Shown: positions 50,308 to 61,968 of the stretch, piece after piece
How positions within the stretch are numbered: the stretch's first letter is position 1
Layout: each line of letters begins with the position of its first letter
NCBI RefSeq assembly: GCF_040115645.1
Contig: NC_089563.1
Location: 372,001 to 436,000 of the forward strand
Length of the DNA stretch: 64,000 nt
Direction: 5' to 3'
From: Euwallacea fornicatus
Taxonomy: Eukaryota > Arthropoda > Insecta > Coleoptera > Curculionidae
Translations under genes and position numbers: made by a program
The notes under the pieces: model-generated
Seen by the model: only the letters and a program-made list of their open reading frames with translations
Database searches by the model: none
Told to the model about the DNA's origin: nothing

Positions 50308-50650
50308 TACGTAGTCGTAGCTGAACTTGTCCCCTTCTAAGATAAAGTTGAATGTTAACCAGAAATGTAACCCTTAGACAACAAAAACGAGAAGTTTTCG
50401 AAGAATAAAGTGGTTTGTGAAGGATTGTTTTCAACGACAATTTATGGAAACACTCATTTAAATCTGTTTCTCAGGACGAGACAAGCTAACAGACATAGAG
50501 ATGTCAAAAAGCTCGTCTGACTTCAAATAAGGTCGGATTTCAACTTGAAAAATAACCTTTAGACAACAAAAACAAGGACTTTTCGCACGAAAAAGTGTTT
50601 TTATAACGATCATTTGTTGAAACATTCTTTGGGAAATATCACCCTTAAAG

Positions 50651-53440
50651 ACACAGCGATGCTCATATAGATGTAGGACAATTGAGCTCGTTTAATAAGC
50701 ATTATTGCATTGTCAACATTGCTTTACTCCACGATTCTTTTTATTATCATCATGTAACATCTTTTTATGATTAGGGCAGATCCTTAGAATTAGGATTAAT
50801 CCTTTCATCAGCCTCCCACAACGGAATATTATTCGAAATAATGCCGGTCATGCATCGTTTTGATGAACGCTTTGGCATTCACATTCCACATCCAAGAATT
50901 AATAATTTAGTGATATGTCGGGATGGATGACCTAAGGCCAATGATTCCATGCTTTTTTCGATATTTTTTGTACTCGGTGCAAACAAATACATTAATGTGT
51001 TTTTCTAAGACTGGCACCTTCAGATTGCGGGGTAAATAACTCGTTATCACCAAGGCAAATCCCAATTAGTGAGTAATCATCTCTTGTATATCTGTTGGAC
51101 AGTCCGTAGTCCATGACGATGTTGGGCACAAACATATTACTCTGTAACGATCTAACGATCTAACGATTTGATTATCGTCCGGATTTCATATTTAAGAAAA
51201 ATGGCGATGGAAATATACTGGAATAATTCCGAAGCCACTGACATGGGGGTGCATTGATCTCGCTCAAGAAAGAGACAGCTTACCTGCCTGATTACAGGTA
51301 GTACTGCTTTGCAGGTCGTCTGCACTGCCGTCGTCCAGTGATTATATGTCAGGACTATTTTCATGATGAAAGTCAAAAAGAATTGCGATGTTGTATTTGT
51401 GAACTCTTAATCGAAATTAGCCCATTAAATGGTAAGTATATGATACTGCTTAATTCAATTTTGGCCAACGAGTGGGAAAACTCGCAGGAAAAATGTTTCT
51501 TGTGAGTACTTTCGATTAAGGGCCAAATTATCGACGTTCTGATAATGGATCTGAAACGGAGGTTCCATCTCAATAATTTGGTCATAAAGTTATATCAAGA
51601 TTTGGCAACTCTGCAGATGGGTTTATATAGGATATATATTGCACCCAACGATCTAAAAATAGAGAACGTACAAAAGGGTCTTGAACTTTTTACGCCATCT
51701 CCCAGTATGGGACATATCATTGAATCTCTAACGGTCGAAGAACCTTGCGAGGGTTCAATACCATAGGAATGCCCGGTGTCGTTGTTCTTCAGACAAAGTA
51801 CCCTTCATTCTTTCGCTTATAGGAAGGAAGTTAATATATGAATTACTTTTATGCGTTGTGCTATCGCCAACATGAGGAACATTCCTAGATTGTGATTTAT
51901 CATTGATGAATCGAAAGTGAACTCTTACAAAATGCTTTAGTAGCAAATCTATAAAGTGAAACTGAGGACATTTTATGGGTACCTACATAAATAAAAGGAC
52001 AGACGGGATTTATTTAATTAAGGTGAAACACTACTGGTGAATAATTAAAAAGAATATGGCATTGATGTTGAGGAACAACCAATTCAAGTTGAAAATGGCA
52101 TCGTAGATACTTCTTATCAAAATATCCAATTTAAGATTAACTTCCCTACAAAAGCATTAATGGAGCTTTTGAGGAAGTGTTGAGAAGAATATGTGTCATT
52201 ATTAGGGATATCGGATACATCACAAAGAATTATTAATCTTAAAGTGAGGTGGATCTAATTATGTTTGCTGCTCTGTTCATTAATTACTTTCTCACAATTC
52301 ACGTATTAGTCATTAATTAATTTCCTGATGTTTATAGTATACGATGAGTTTAAACTGGGTTACGTCACACCTTGAAGATAGATTAATAGCTTAATAGAGG
52401 TTATAGAATTAAAAAAATTTTAAGTCTTTGGGAGGACTTGCAAAAGTAAACCAGAAATGATTTGAATTTGTGGCATTTGGGAAGAAAGTTGAAGAATTTA
52501 TTATGATCAGTCCTAATTCCCATACGTATTATAAAGGTTATCGGATTTTTTAAAAAAGATACTGGTTTAAATGAAGAGCATCTGAAAAAGCATTAAATGT
52601 TAGGAATTTCGGAATTCATTTGATTGTTCCTTTATTAAATCGAATATCAAAATTTTTCAAAGATTTTAGCTCCTTAAAAACCTCGTTTCTGCTTAAACAG
52701 GATTTTCATTAGTGGAATGTTTAAAAAAAGATTCTCGAAATTGATGAGAACTTTCAACTTTTAAATAATTTGCCTTTAGAATATTTATGGTGAATTTTTA
52801 CAGAATTTTGGTGATTTCACAGTTGAAATAGCCTAAGGTAGGCTAGAAAACCGCTAACAAAAAAAAATTAAGAGTAAACCTTATTGACGACAGCAATTTG
52901 TGCAACTTAATTTTCTGTATTCAATTTAAGGATTATCTAAATTTTCGAAAAACTTTGAAACAGTCAATTTTTATGAAAATGTGTGAACAATTATGTTGCA
53001 AAAATGCTTTAAATATAAATTTTTCAATATTTCCGGATCTTCTAACCTCGAATAAAACTTTCTAAAAGAACAATTAAAAATTTTCTATCATCTACTTTGA
53101 GATTTTTGCAAAGTCGTACGCGCTTTCTCGGAATTTTCCATTACACTATCTGAGGATCTAATAAGACATATAATTTTCAATCTTAAACCGAATTATTGAA
53201 CCATGGCTTAAAGTCAGTTTTGCTGAACCGAATCTTCCTGTATTACGAAAATATATAAGGAATTTGTTTATGTTAATGCATGTAGAACATACAAGAGTTT
53301 ACGTGAATCAGACTTAAGCTATGCGTTCGCAGCTCTTGTAACTAATCCGAGGGATATTATAATAAAATTTTCTATGAAAAGTTATTTAAAAAATTATTGC
53401 ATCTAAATAATAAAAAATAAACAAATAAATTATTTGAAAA
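50651..53440. other. Intergenic, nothing recognised
   Basis: No coding frame with family features. ORF 51545-51766(+) has no motif. A short CGATCTAA triplication lies at about 51146-51168. Confidence 0.4.
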
Positions 53441-53446
53441 AACAAT

Positions 53447-53453
53447 AAAAAAA
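53447..53453 (-). terminator. Pol III T-run terminator of the tRNA gene
   Basis: Seven consecutive T residues on the minus strand, 8 nt beyond the tRNA 3' end, the expected RNA polymerase III stop. Confidence 0.85.
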
Positions 53454-53461
53454 CTTCTCAT

Positions 53462-53533
53462 GTTTCCGCCCGGGATCGAACCGGGGACCTTGTGCGTGTG
53501 AAGCACACGTGATAACCACTACACTACGGAAAC
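53462..53533 (-). tRNA. tRNA-Val (anticodon CAC)
   Basis: The minus strand folds as a 72-nt cloverleaf. The acceptor stem GTTTCCG pairs with CGGAAAC. The A box is TAGTGTAGTGG, the anticodon stem TGTGC/GCACA carries the loop TTCACAC with anticodon CAC, and the T arm CCCCGGTTCGATCCCGGG contains the B box GGTTCGATCCC. It is nearly identical to insect tRNA-Val(CAC). No intron and no encoded CCA. It is a single copy surrounded by AT-rich noncoding DNA; a T7 terminator follows, so it looks functional. Confidence 0.97.
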
Positions 53534-53874
53534 TCTTTTTGTAGAAATTGTTTGGCCTATCACTACAAATGAAAAAAATTCTACTCCTTTTTTTGATTTT
53601 TTATTAAATTAAAACAGCTTAATAACCGTTAAACATCAATTATAGGTTTTCAACTATTGTAATAAGTTGGTAAGTGTCCAGTAATAACTCGCTTTTTATC
53701 GTAGCAACTCAGATATCATACATTAAGTGAGTGATATTGAACCAACAATAATAAACATCTTTATGGTATAAATAATCTTTTGTTCAGTTTTGTTGTGACT
53801 AAAATTGAGGTGAGTTCGGAAAAGGTTTTTATTTTGTTTTAAAAGAGTCCAAGATGCAGAAAATGCTTCATATA

Positions 53875-54811
53875 CCGGGTGATTCTAGATAAATCCGACA
53901 AGCAAAAATCTTTAAAGGTCTACAAAAAATACTTTCAAATAAAGTCTATTTTATTTTCGTGGACTCAATGTTTTATGTTCTTAATTTTTTTTGAAGATCA
54001 CTTTCGCTTGTCATTTGGGGTCAACTTCAGTTTTTCAAATGGAATACTCAATTTTTTTTTAAAGATACGAATTTTTTGTTGTCAGTAAGAATGTTTTTGC
54101 TTTGAAAATTTTTTTACCGAAAGTAATAAAATTCATAATAATACTAGATACGAAATGAACTCTTGCCTTCAATTTCACAAATTTTTTGATAAAACTGGCA
54201 AATCCAAATTTTAGAATCAAAGACATGCATTTAGTTTCCTCAAATTTCTTGTAATTGTTGCGTCAAAAAGTTCACATTATTAATAAATTGTGATGTGCCC
54301 TTCCGCTACGTCTGTGCTACACCTACGCTATGCGCGCTGGTCGAAATATCACACTTGAAATGATAGTAAATGCTACACAATCTTTTCGAAATAGAATTAA
54401 CAAACGCCTTGAACAGCAGAGGCACTATTTCGACACTTTGTCAGACTAATTTTTTTAAATAATAAAGCAAAATTTACTACATAACAAAAAAAAATTGCTC
54501 AAATACTTTAATAAAGTTTAATGAAGCTCTATGTTGTTTTAATATTGTGATAAATTTTATGGCTTTCAACAAAAAATGTTTCAAATTAACATATTTTACT
54601 GTCAACAAATAATTCGCATCTTAAAAAAAAATCGAGTGTTTTATTTGAAATCACGAATTAGGTCCAAAAGACAGGTGAGAGTGACCTCAAAAAAAATTGA
54701 CAGCATAAAACGTTGAGCCTCTGAAAATAAAAAATACTTTAATCAAACATTTTTTTTAGATCTTCTCGATTTCAAGATATTTGCTTGTTCCAGTTATCTA
54801 GAACCAGCGGG
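53875..54811. mobile_element. 937 bp long-TIR element
   Basis: Ends CCGGGTGATTCTAGATAA (53875) and, inverted, CCCGCTGGTTCTAGATAA (54811), flanked by TATA on both sides. The arms pair, with divergence, over about 230 bp (GACAAGCAAAAATCTT against GAACAAGCAAATATCTT; AATTTTTTTTGA; TTTTTTTTTAA; TTTGTTG(T/A)CAG). No transposase. Confidence 0.8.
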
Positions 54812-57598
54812 TATAATATACATATGTAGAAATCCCCTATTTGGGACGCGTGCGCACGTGCCAAGTAATGAATTCATAGAGGTTGCAATGGAGTTTTGTA
54901 ATTTTATTATTTGTTTTATATTCATTGTTCTGACCTATGTGTAAATGCTAAAAATTCCAAACTTAAAACTATTTCTCGCAAAAAATGAATATCTTATTTA
55001 ATTGAATATGATCATGTTACAGACTTTGAGAGACGGCTTCGATCAACGTGCGACAGAAAATGGGTAAAAAGCAAAGGGTTCGCAAACATCCTATTTTTAT
55101 GACGCAGGGGCCAAAGTTTAAAATTGATTTTAATATACTTATTAATTTACTACATTCAAAACCAAATTTCGGTATTCGATAGAGTATTTATCTAATAATT
55201 GCTAAAACTGTCCACTACCACCACATTTACTGAGTTACTTTTAACGGTGTAATCGATGGTAAGATGTTAAAAACAGTTGCCAAAAATTGCTTTTAGAAAA
55301 GACATTTTTTTATACGCAAATATCTTTAAAAATCATTTTTTCCACGTAAATCGCAAGTCAGAGAAACGTTGTATGGAAAGTTCTAAGAAATGAATATCTC
55401 GACCTGAAAAGCCACCAAACACCAAACTTTGGTTGAGAACGTTTGCTTTTAGCAAATTCATGTTAAAAAATAATGGAAATAGATTTTAAACATTGACACC
55501 GTGTGTTATGGTAGACCTTTGCAAATGTCTCGTTATTCGAATTTTATCCATCATTTATCGATGGAAGTTCACCCTCAAAGTTCATAACATGGCCATATTA
55601 ACACCTTGTACATTACGCAAACTTTTATTTTTATTAGCAGTTGCCGCGAGATAAGCCTCAAACCGCCATGTACATAAAACGAATATAATGATTAATCGTT
55701 TACATCAAAATATCTGAATGCGACAAAACAAATTAGTTGTTATGTATACCCACATGGGTACTATCCGATATCGTTTATCAACACATTTGTAGAATAGTAC
55801 TAATTTATATTTTTAAAATCCGCCATTGACGACCGAAACGTAAACGACACAAAGTACGTATTCTTTATAAGATTGATTCGAAAATAATTTCTACCAGATA
55901 ATGGGTTTTTAATTATTGAGATTAACCTACTTTTTAATCGAAATAACTTGCGTGTTTATATTTCTGACCTACATATACAGAGGTTTATCATAGTAACCCT
56001 GACAGAGATTGTTTATTTGTGCGAATTTTTCACCCTTGACTCGTTTGATGAATCAAGTTCTTAATGGGGGAACAGAATTTACTTATAAGCAAAACAGATG
56101 ATGTTTGAAAGAAACATTGAAAGCTTTTAGTTAAACAAGAGCTATAAGAACAAGTACAGGTGAATCTCTAGAATTGGAAGCAACATTTTTTCCGATATTT
56201 TAACCACATGTAGGTCTTCTAGAGGGTTACTGTTCCGATGCACGGGAAAATGGAACAGTAACAACATTAATTGTACGTATTCAAAGTGTATTTGGAAACG
56301 ACGTGTCAGCACTTACTTCATGTACCGCTTCTTACTTCCTCGTCGATTCTTTTTTAGATCACTGTCACTAGCAGATTCCTCAAATTCTAGAGCGTTACTT
56401 TCATCTTCCGCACAAATTTCTTCGTCTGGATTCTGTCCAAATTCATCATTTCACATCCGAAATTCGAATTAATCTCCTAACAGACTTGCCATTAATAAGC
56501 AGTGATCAGGTGCTCCTGGAGACTTGCTGGCAGCAAATCAATTTAATTCAATTAAAGACAAATTGAGCTTCGCGAACATACATAATTTACATTTTCCATT
56601 TCATTCCAAGTATGCTGTCGGTCTCTAATTATAGTAGTGAAGATCTTCGAAAGTGAAAAAGAATTGTCGTTTTTCAATTGGAGAAGAAAACACTTAATGT
56701 GGAGCACTTTTCCGCAATCGATTTTTAATAGACGAGTCGCTGGCTATAATCAGGTGAAATCCGAGATTGTTAGACATTGCCATTTAGCTACATGATGGCG
56801 AATGTGTGTTGCGACCCATTTTCCCATGAAGAGTTATCTTTATGGTTCCGGTGGCATTGTACCATTGCACTTTCGTGGGTCAGTCATTTCGCTTCTCTTT
56901 GTTGGTTCGCCAAACCGACCAAATCACCATTTGCCGAAAGAGACCATACATTTACTTCGCAGTAAAAACAATACCGGAGGATTAATGGGGTTGTTTGTAA
57001 CCAGATATGCCTAATCATTTGGCTACATCAACCCATCACCGCTAATCATTTACAACCAAATCAGTTATATGAGCAAATTTCCAGAAGAAGTTGAAGAGTT
57101 GCTAATCTCATTCACTCCTCTCTCATCGATGCTTCAGAGTATCTAGGTTTAAGTTATTAATGGAATTGTTCATAGATACGTTTGTAATCCTTCTGAACTG
57201 TATCTCTGAGGAATGATGTTTTTTTATCTCAATGGGGATCATCGGCCCTCTCGGAGAAAGGTCGCCATATAGTTGGATGACACGATGGCAGTGAAATCAA
57301 GGGGTCAGTGCACCGAGTCGCGCTACGGCCACAAGAAAGTGCTTTTCTGAGCGCGGAATCTAGGGCGCTGACCCACATGGACATCACGAATTGGGTCACC
57401 AGCCATGGGCAAAGACGCGTCGTAGTTCAAGGTGCGTCACAGTCAAGGGCGTCTCGGGATACGAGATTATTTTGAAATTCCGTCCAAAAATTTTAATTAA
57501 ATAAAGAATTTCGTTCTTCCAGAGGTTGGAAAATAAAGGGCAAATTTGATGTATTTTTTCAAAAGTTGCTTCTCTGTTTGTCAACCCTGTCTTTTATA
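54812..57598. other. Intergenic, one GC-richer patch
   Basis: No recognised gene. 57230-57470 is clearly richer in G+C (for example ccgagtcgcgctacggccac) and may be part of an old LINE or other coding element, but I could not assign a frame. The overlapping ORFs 56777-57014 have no family features. Confidence 0.4.
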
Positions 57599-59524
57599 GA
57601 GCGCTTTGAGAAAGTTTTGCAATAAGACTTATAAATTTTATAAACCCAAAATTAAAAAAAAATGCTTAAATATGTACGATTTTATTTTTAAAAAAGCATT
57701 AAATGCGTTGTTTTCGACGTTCAAAGTTTTTATACGTATCCAGTTACCCCTATAAACTCTTTATTTTCAACCGGAAAGATAACCATTGTATTATATTAAA
57801 TGGAAGGCAACTCAATAAGGGATACAATGGTATTCTCAGAACTAAAATTGGTTTCAAAGCTTCCTTAAAGAAAAGAACAAAGTCAATTTTCTATAAAAGT
57901 TAAAAGTTTTTAATCTTTGATTCCTAGATAGACAATCAACTCTTATTTTAATTTAAAAAAAAATAGAAAAATTACAAAAAGATGTACAAATTCAAAATTA
58001 TCTTCAATGTAAACAATTTTTTAGATACAAAATATTTTGGTTTTCATAGAATTCATTAGAAGCTGAATTCAGTTGTTACGTATCGACCACAGATAGAAAA
58101 CCATTTTAAAAAATGTTTGATTTATCTAAGAAGCAAAAAATTGAAATTTTAAGCTTTTTGGGGTATGGAGATCACAAAAGAACATATGAAGAGATATGTT
58201 TTATATTTAATAAGAAATATCTAGACGAGCTTATTGATAGAACTATGGTTTCTGAGCTTAATAGAAAATTTCAATGAACTGGAGGTGTGAGCTGCTTCAA
58301 AATGTGGAAGACCTCGAAGAGCGACTGGTGGCGATGAAGCACTAGACATTTTTTTATCTATCGATAAAAACCCCATACAATTTACTAATACATTTGCCGA
58401 TGAAGTTGATATATATGCAAAATTAGTAGTAAGCAATCTTTGAGAACGAGAAAAATTTCATCCATACAAAATTTCCCTTACCCAAGAGTTCACGTCTGAA
58501 GATTTTGATCGGAGGATGGAACTTTGTGAATTGATACAAGAAACGGTCCCTCAGGATGATAGATTCTTATCTAGAATTTTAGTTTCGGATGAAGAAAAGT
58601 TCTGGTTAAATGGATCTATTCATCGACGTAATTATCGATATTTATTTACAAACGATCTCCATTGGATGCAGATTCTGCATATAGAACATCCACAAAAACT
58701 CAACATATGAATGGGCACAATTAACGATCAGTTGATCGGTTCATTTTTTATAGAGGGGAACCTAAATAACGCATGGTACTTGCACTTATTGCAAAACGAA
58801 ATAATCCTATCAAACGCCACAATTTTTCCTGAAGAAAATGGAAAACAAGTAACCGATAATGTTTGGTTCGAACAAGATGGTGCACCACCATATTATCTTA
58901 TGGCTGTGAGAGAGTACCTTATTGAGAATTTCTCTAGAAGATGAATCGGAAGAAGAGGCTCAGTAGAATGGCCGCCGCGATCTTCAGATATTATGCCCCT
59001 CGGTTCTTTTTGTGGATTCACTTAAAAAAATCCGTTTATGATGATAGAACACAAAGTTTAGATTACTTACGTCTTAGAATTCAAACAGAATTAGAATTAG
59101 TAAGAGAAACAATACTGGATTGAGTTGCATAAAAGCGTTTGAGGAACGACTGAGTCATTGTCAAATAGTTACTGGAGTCTAATTTGAGCATTTATTATAG
59201 ATATTTTAATATTTTTTTATGTAACTGTGGGTAATTTTATTTTACATCTAATAATTTGATTTGTTAAGGATCTAGCTTTAGTTCTGAGTATACCGTTGTA
59301 TGCCTTACTAAATTACCTTCCATTAGATATACTACTATGTGTATTTTTCCATTTGCGAACAAAAAGTTAGTAATGGTAGCTGGATAGGGATGAAAATTTC
59401 GAATATCGAAAACAATGAATTCAATATCTTTATAAAAAATAAAATCACACGTGTTTAAGCATTTTTGAAAAATATCAGATTTATGAAAATTAAAATCGAG
59501 TTGCAATACTTTTTACAAATGCTG
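57599..59524 (+). mobile_element. Mariner-type transposon copy C
   Basis: Same family as copies A and B. The left end is diverged (GAGCGCTTTGAGAAAGTTTT after TATA), the right end reads TACTTTTTACAAATGCTG. It is 1926 bp, keeping about 195 bp near the right repeat that copy A has lost. Nearly identical to copy A between 58028 and about 58445, much less so elsewhere. Confidence 0.88.
58113..59123 (+). pseudogene. Transposase relic, DUF4817/DDE mariner type (copy C)
   Basis: Colinear with the copy A relic. The ATG is mutated (TGTTTG in place of TGTATG). It shares the same first TGA, frameshift and second TGA with copy A. Downstream, open pieces at 58516-58710, 58711-58944 and 58941-59123 read ILVSDEEKFWLNG, GSFFIEGNLNNAWYLHLLQN, WFEQDGAPPYY and WPPRSSD-like text in shifted frames. 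Dead. Confidence 0.85.
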
Positions 59525-60230
59525 TGTATTTTTATTGCGAAGCTCTGGTTTTAGCTGTTACAAATTTTCGTTTCTCATCTTCCATGTCTTCCAAATCATT
59601 CTATGTCAAATATAAGGAACATAGCTTAACCAATATGAGTGGCAATATCATATCTCATCTATTTTTGAAATTTTCAGGATTTTCTTGGATGAGTTTTTTC
59701 ACAAGGAGATTATTAGTCATTCTGTTGTAAATCTGGTCCCTTTCTCATAGTCTATCACGAAACCTTTTTCAACATAACACAATAAGAATTCCTGATTTTG
59801 CAGCAATCATCCTACATACATGGTATTTAAAATCCTAAAAGAGGCTTTGTTGAATGGAATTTCTTTCCTTAATTTTACAAGTTGTAAAAGTTAAATACAA
59901 ATTTGTTACTCTAATGGGCTCGAAATTAATCCATAATTGAATATACCAGGCGCGCGTGAGAGGTTCACCATTATTAACCGTCTTTTCACCGTTTTAAGAA
60001 ATTTGTTGAGTATATATTTACAAAATTACTGGATCGTCTTTTAGTCGTTTTGGTTTAAGGAGAAATGACACGCTGTATGTTGAAAACGAAGCATCTATGT
60101 TGATATAAATTTTTCTTCTTAAAATCACCTCTTGAAGTTTGACCATGTACTGAAATAACACCTAGTATATTGTGGTTTTGAGCATTATATTTGTACAACA
60201 TTTTATGAAGCACAGGTAAACGTAATATGT
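59525..60230. other. Intergenic, nothing recognised
   Basis: AT-rich; ORF 59524-59730(+) starts inside the mariner end and has no family features. Confidence 0.4.
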
Positions 60231-60882
60231 ATGAGGCATTTCAAGTTCAATCCTCACCATTGGAATTTCGGAAATTAGAGAAGATACGAACAATCTTAAG
60301 TGAGGACAAAATTGCGTGATTTAACATTTGACCAAATGCTGTTTTCGAAATTTAAATTTTCCGAATATTTCGGAAGAGAGTCGAAAAAAAACAAAAATTT
60401 GAGATTTGATTTTGATTGATTTTTATCGTTATTTGACAAGAAAGCCTAAAATCAAAAGCTATCTTCACTGCCACTTCTTTTCAGCTGCACGATGACGTTT
60501 TCAAATTTGCCAACCGACTACTTTTCTGGGGAAAAATCCAATGTGGCGCCCATAGGAAAAAAATAAAGTTGATGATGGTAGCCGAAAGTCGAAACGTCGG
60601 ATGGTAAATCCGACAACGTCATGATATAACCGGGAAAAAGTGGCAATGGAAATGCACTTATGGTTCTGGGCTTCCTTGGCAAATAACGCTAAAAGATAAT
60701 AACGAAATCTCTAATTCTTCATTTTTCCAGCTACCTTCGGAAGTATTCGGAAACTTGAAATTTTGAAAACGGCATTTCGTCACGCACTAAATTATGCAAC
60801 TTTGTTCCCATTTAAACTTCTTCTTCGTACCTCTTGTATCTTCCGAGAACCTAATCATGAGGATCGAATTTGAAATGCCCTG
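60231..60882. mobile_element. 652 bp long-TIR non-autonomous element
   Basis: Arms of about 140 bp are inverted, diverged copies: left GAGGCATTTCAAGTTCAATC, right (inverted) CAGGGCATTTCAAATTCGAT; also CGAAATGC(T/C)GTTTTC and AGTTTCCGAATA against ATTTTCCGAATA. No coding capacity. Confidence 0.7.
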
Positions 60883-61637
60883 CATAGTTCCAGATGATCA
60901 ACAATCAATTAGGATTCCTACTCTCTGTTTAGTGGTCAAATTACTGAAGTCCTGATAAGCTTGTAGGAAGATGTTTTTGTATGGAAATGAGTTATGATTC
61001 AATAACAAGCTTTTGGCTTCGATTTAACTGGACTTTAATGTTCCAAATTCGATTCTGCCAAATTTTAATTCACTCAACACAACGAACACAAAATGAAAGA
61101 TTACCCGATTCCGTTGCATTTTCGAACGGGAATGGTGCTTAGACGAGAGTAAAAGTATACGCACTTTTAAGACCAACCTAGCCGTTTTTCCTCCAAAGCA
61201 CCATCTCATCCGACCCAATCCTCTCCAGGTATTCGTCTGGCGAATCCCCATATTTTACCAGCCTCAGTCGAAAATATATGTTAACGAGACACCTTCATAA
61301 ACTATACAATCAATTATGCTGAAGAATCCTGAATAAAACGTTCTGTTTAAGCATCCTTAAATATTCTGTGTGTTTCTTAGAATCCGCGGTACGATTGAAT
61401 AAAAGGTCATTGTGATCGTTTAGATTTTTATATTTTAAAGGTTACTTGCCGAGGTAAATGAATTAAAATCGTCTCAGCGGTCAGTACCATCACAAGAGTT
61501 CGTTGCCATTTAAATAGCATTGCATGGCTCTACAAGGGAGCATTGGACTGGTCAAGTGCGGCAGACGGATCAACCCTTGTTGACCATTCAGGTCTCGTCG
61601 GAATGTTCATAGAAATTATATTTTACTCTCTTTTCAG
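60883..61637. promoter_or_regulatory. Upstream region of the P450 gene
   Basis: No coding frame is supported. A TATA-like CATTTAAATAG at about 61508-61518 followed about 30-50 bp later by possible initiators would suit the P450 start at 61638. TTTTCAG directly precedes the ATG, so a spliced 5' UTR is also possible. Confidence 0.35.
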
Positions 61638-61947
61638 ATGTTGACCGTCACCCTAGTGTCGTTAGCCTTGTTGCTGCTGGTTCACCACTTCTGGAAGAAA
61701 AGAAAGTTGCCTCCGGGACCATGGGGTCTGCCCATAATCGGATACCTGCCTTGGATAAATACCCAAGCACCCCACCGTACATTTGCCCAGCTTGCGAAGA
61801 AACACGGTCCCATCTACAGTATCTCTCTTGGAAGTGTTCAGGCAATAGTTCTAACCGACACAAAACTGATCAAAACTTTATTGTCCAAAGATGTGACAGC
61901 TGGAAGGGCTCCCCTTTATATGACGCACGGTATCATGAATGGGTATG
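61638..61947 (+). CDS. Cytochrome P450 first exon (CYP2-clan-like), partial gene
   Basis: ATG at 61638 opens a 103-codon exon that ends at G/GTAAGT (61948). Residues 2-19 form a hydrophobic membrane anchor, followed by a basic stop-transfer (KKRK, 20-23) and the proline hinge LPPGPWGLPIIG (24-35). Then come AQLAKKHGPIYSISLGSVQA and GRAPLYMTHGIMNGYG, the beta-1 and B-helix region of microsomal P450s. The PPGPWGLPIIG hinge and the R.P.Y.THGIM.GYG block resemble insect CYP2-clan enzymes (for example CYP305/CYP15-like). The exons with the I-helix, ExxR and heme Cys are not in the window up to 64000, so an intron over 2 kb, or a broken gene, follows. Substrate cannot be inferred. Confidence 0.88.
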
Positions 61948-61968
61948 GTAAGTTGTCTTATAAAAGGT

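Larger units (their letters stand above)
46150..50650. repeat. Degenerate tandem array, unit about 160-185 bp, with insertions
   Basis: A recurrent block, roughly CTTTAGACAACAAAAACGAG followed by AGTTTTCGAAGA(A)GAAAGTG, occurs near 46180, 46323, 47310, 47493, 47655, 50372 and 50557. Adjacent copies are spaced 143, 183, 162 and 184 bp. Most copies are preceded by (G)GATTTCAACATGAAAAATA-like text and followed by a TATAACGA...TTGAAACATT block. The array is interrupted by a foldback element (46468-46935), a transposase scrap (48.2 kb) and a Tc1-like element (48716-50307). Confidence 0.7.

Noticed and set aside
46150..50650. CRISPR-like array
   Set aside because: Repeats are 160-185 bp, diverged and irregular, in a eukaryotic genome with introns; there are no short exact repeats with unique spacers.
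61648..61951. Overlapping ORFs on both strands of the P450 exon
   Set aside because: Shadows of the P450 frame, which alone shows the anchor, hinge and family motifs.
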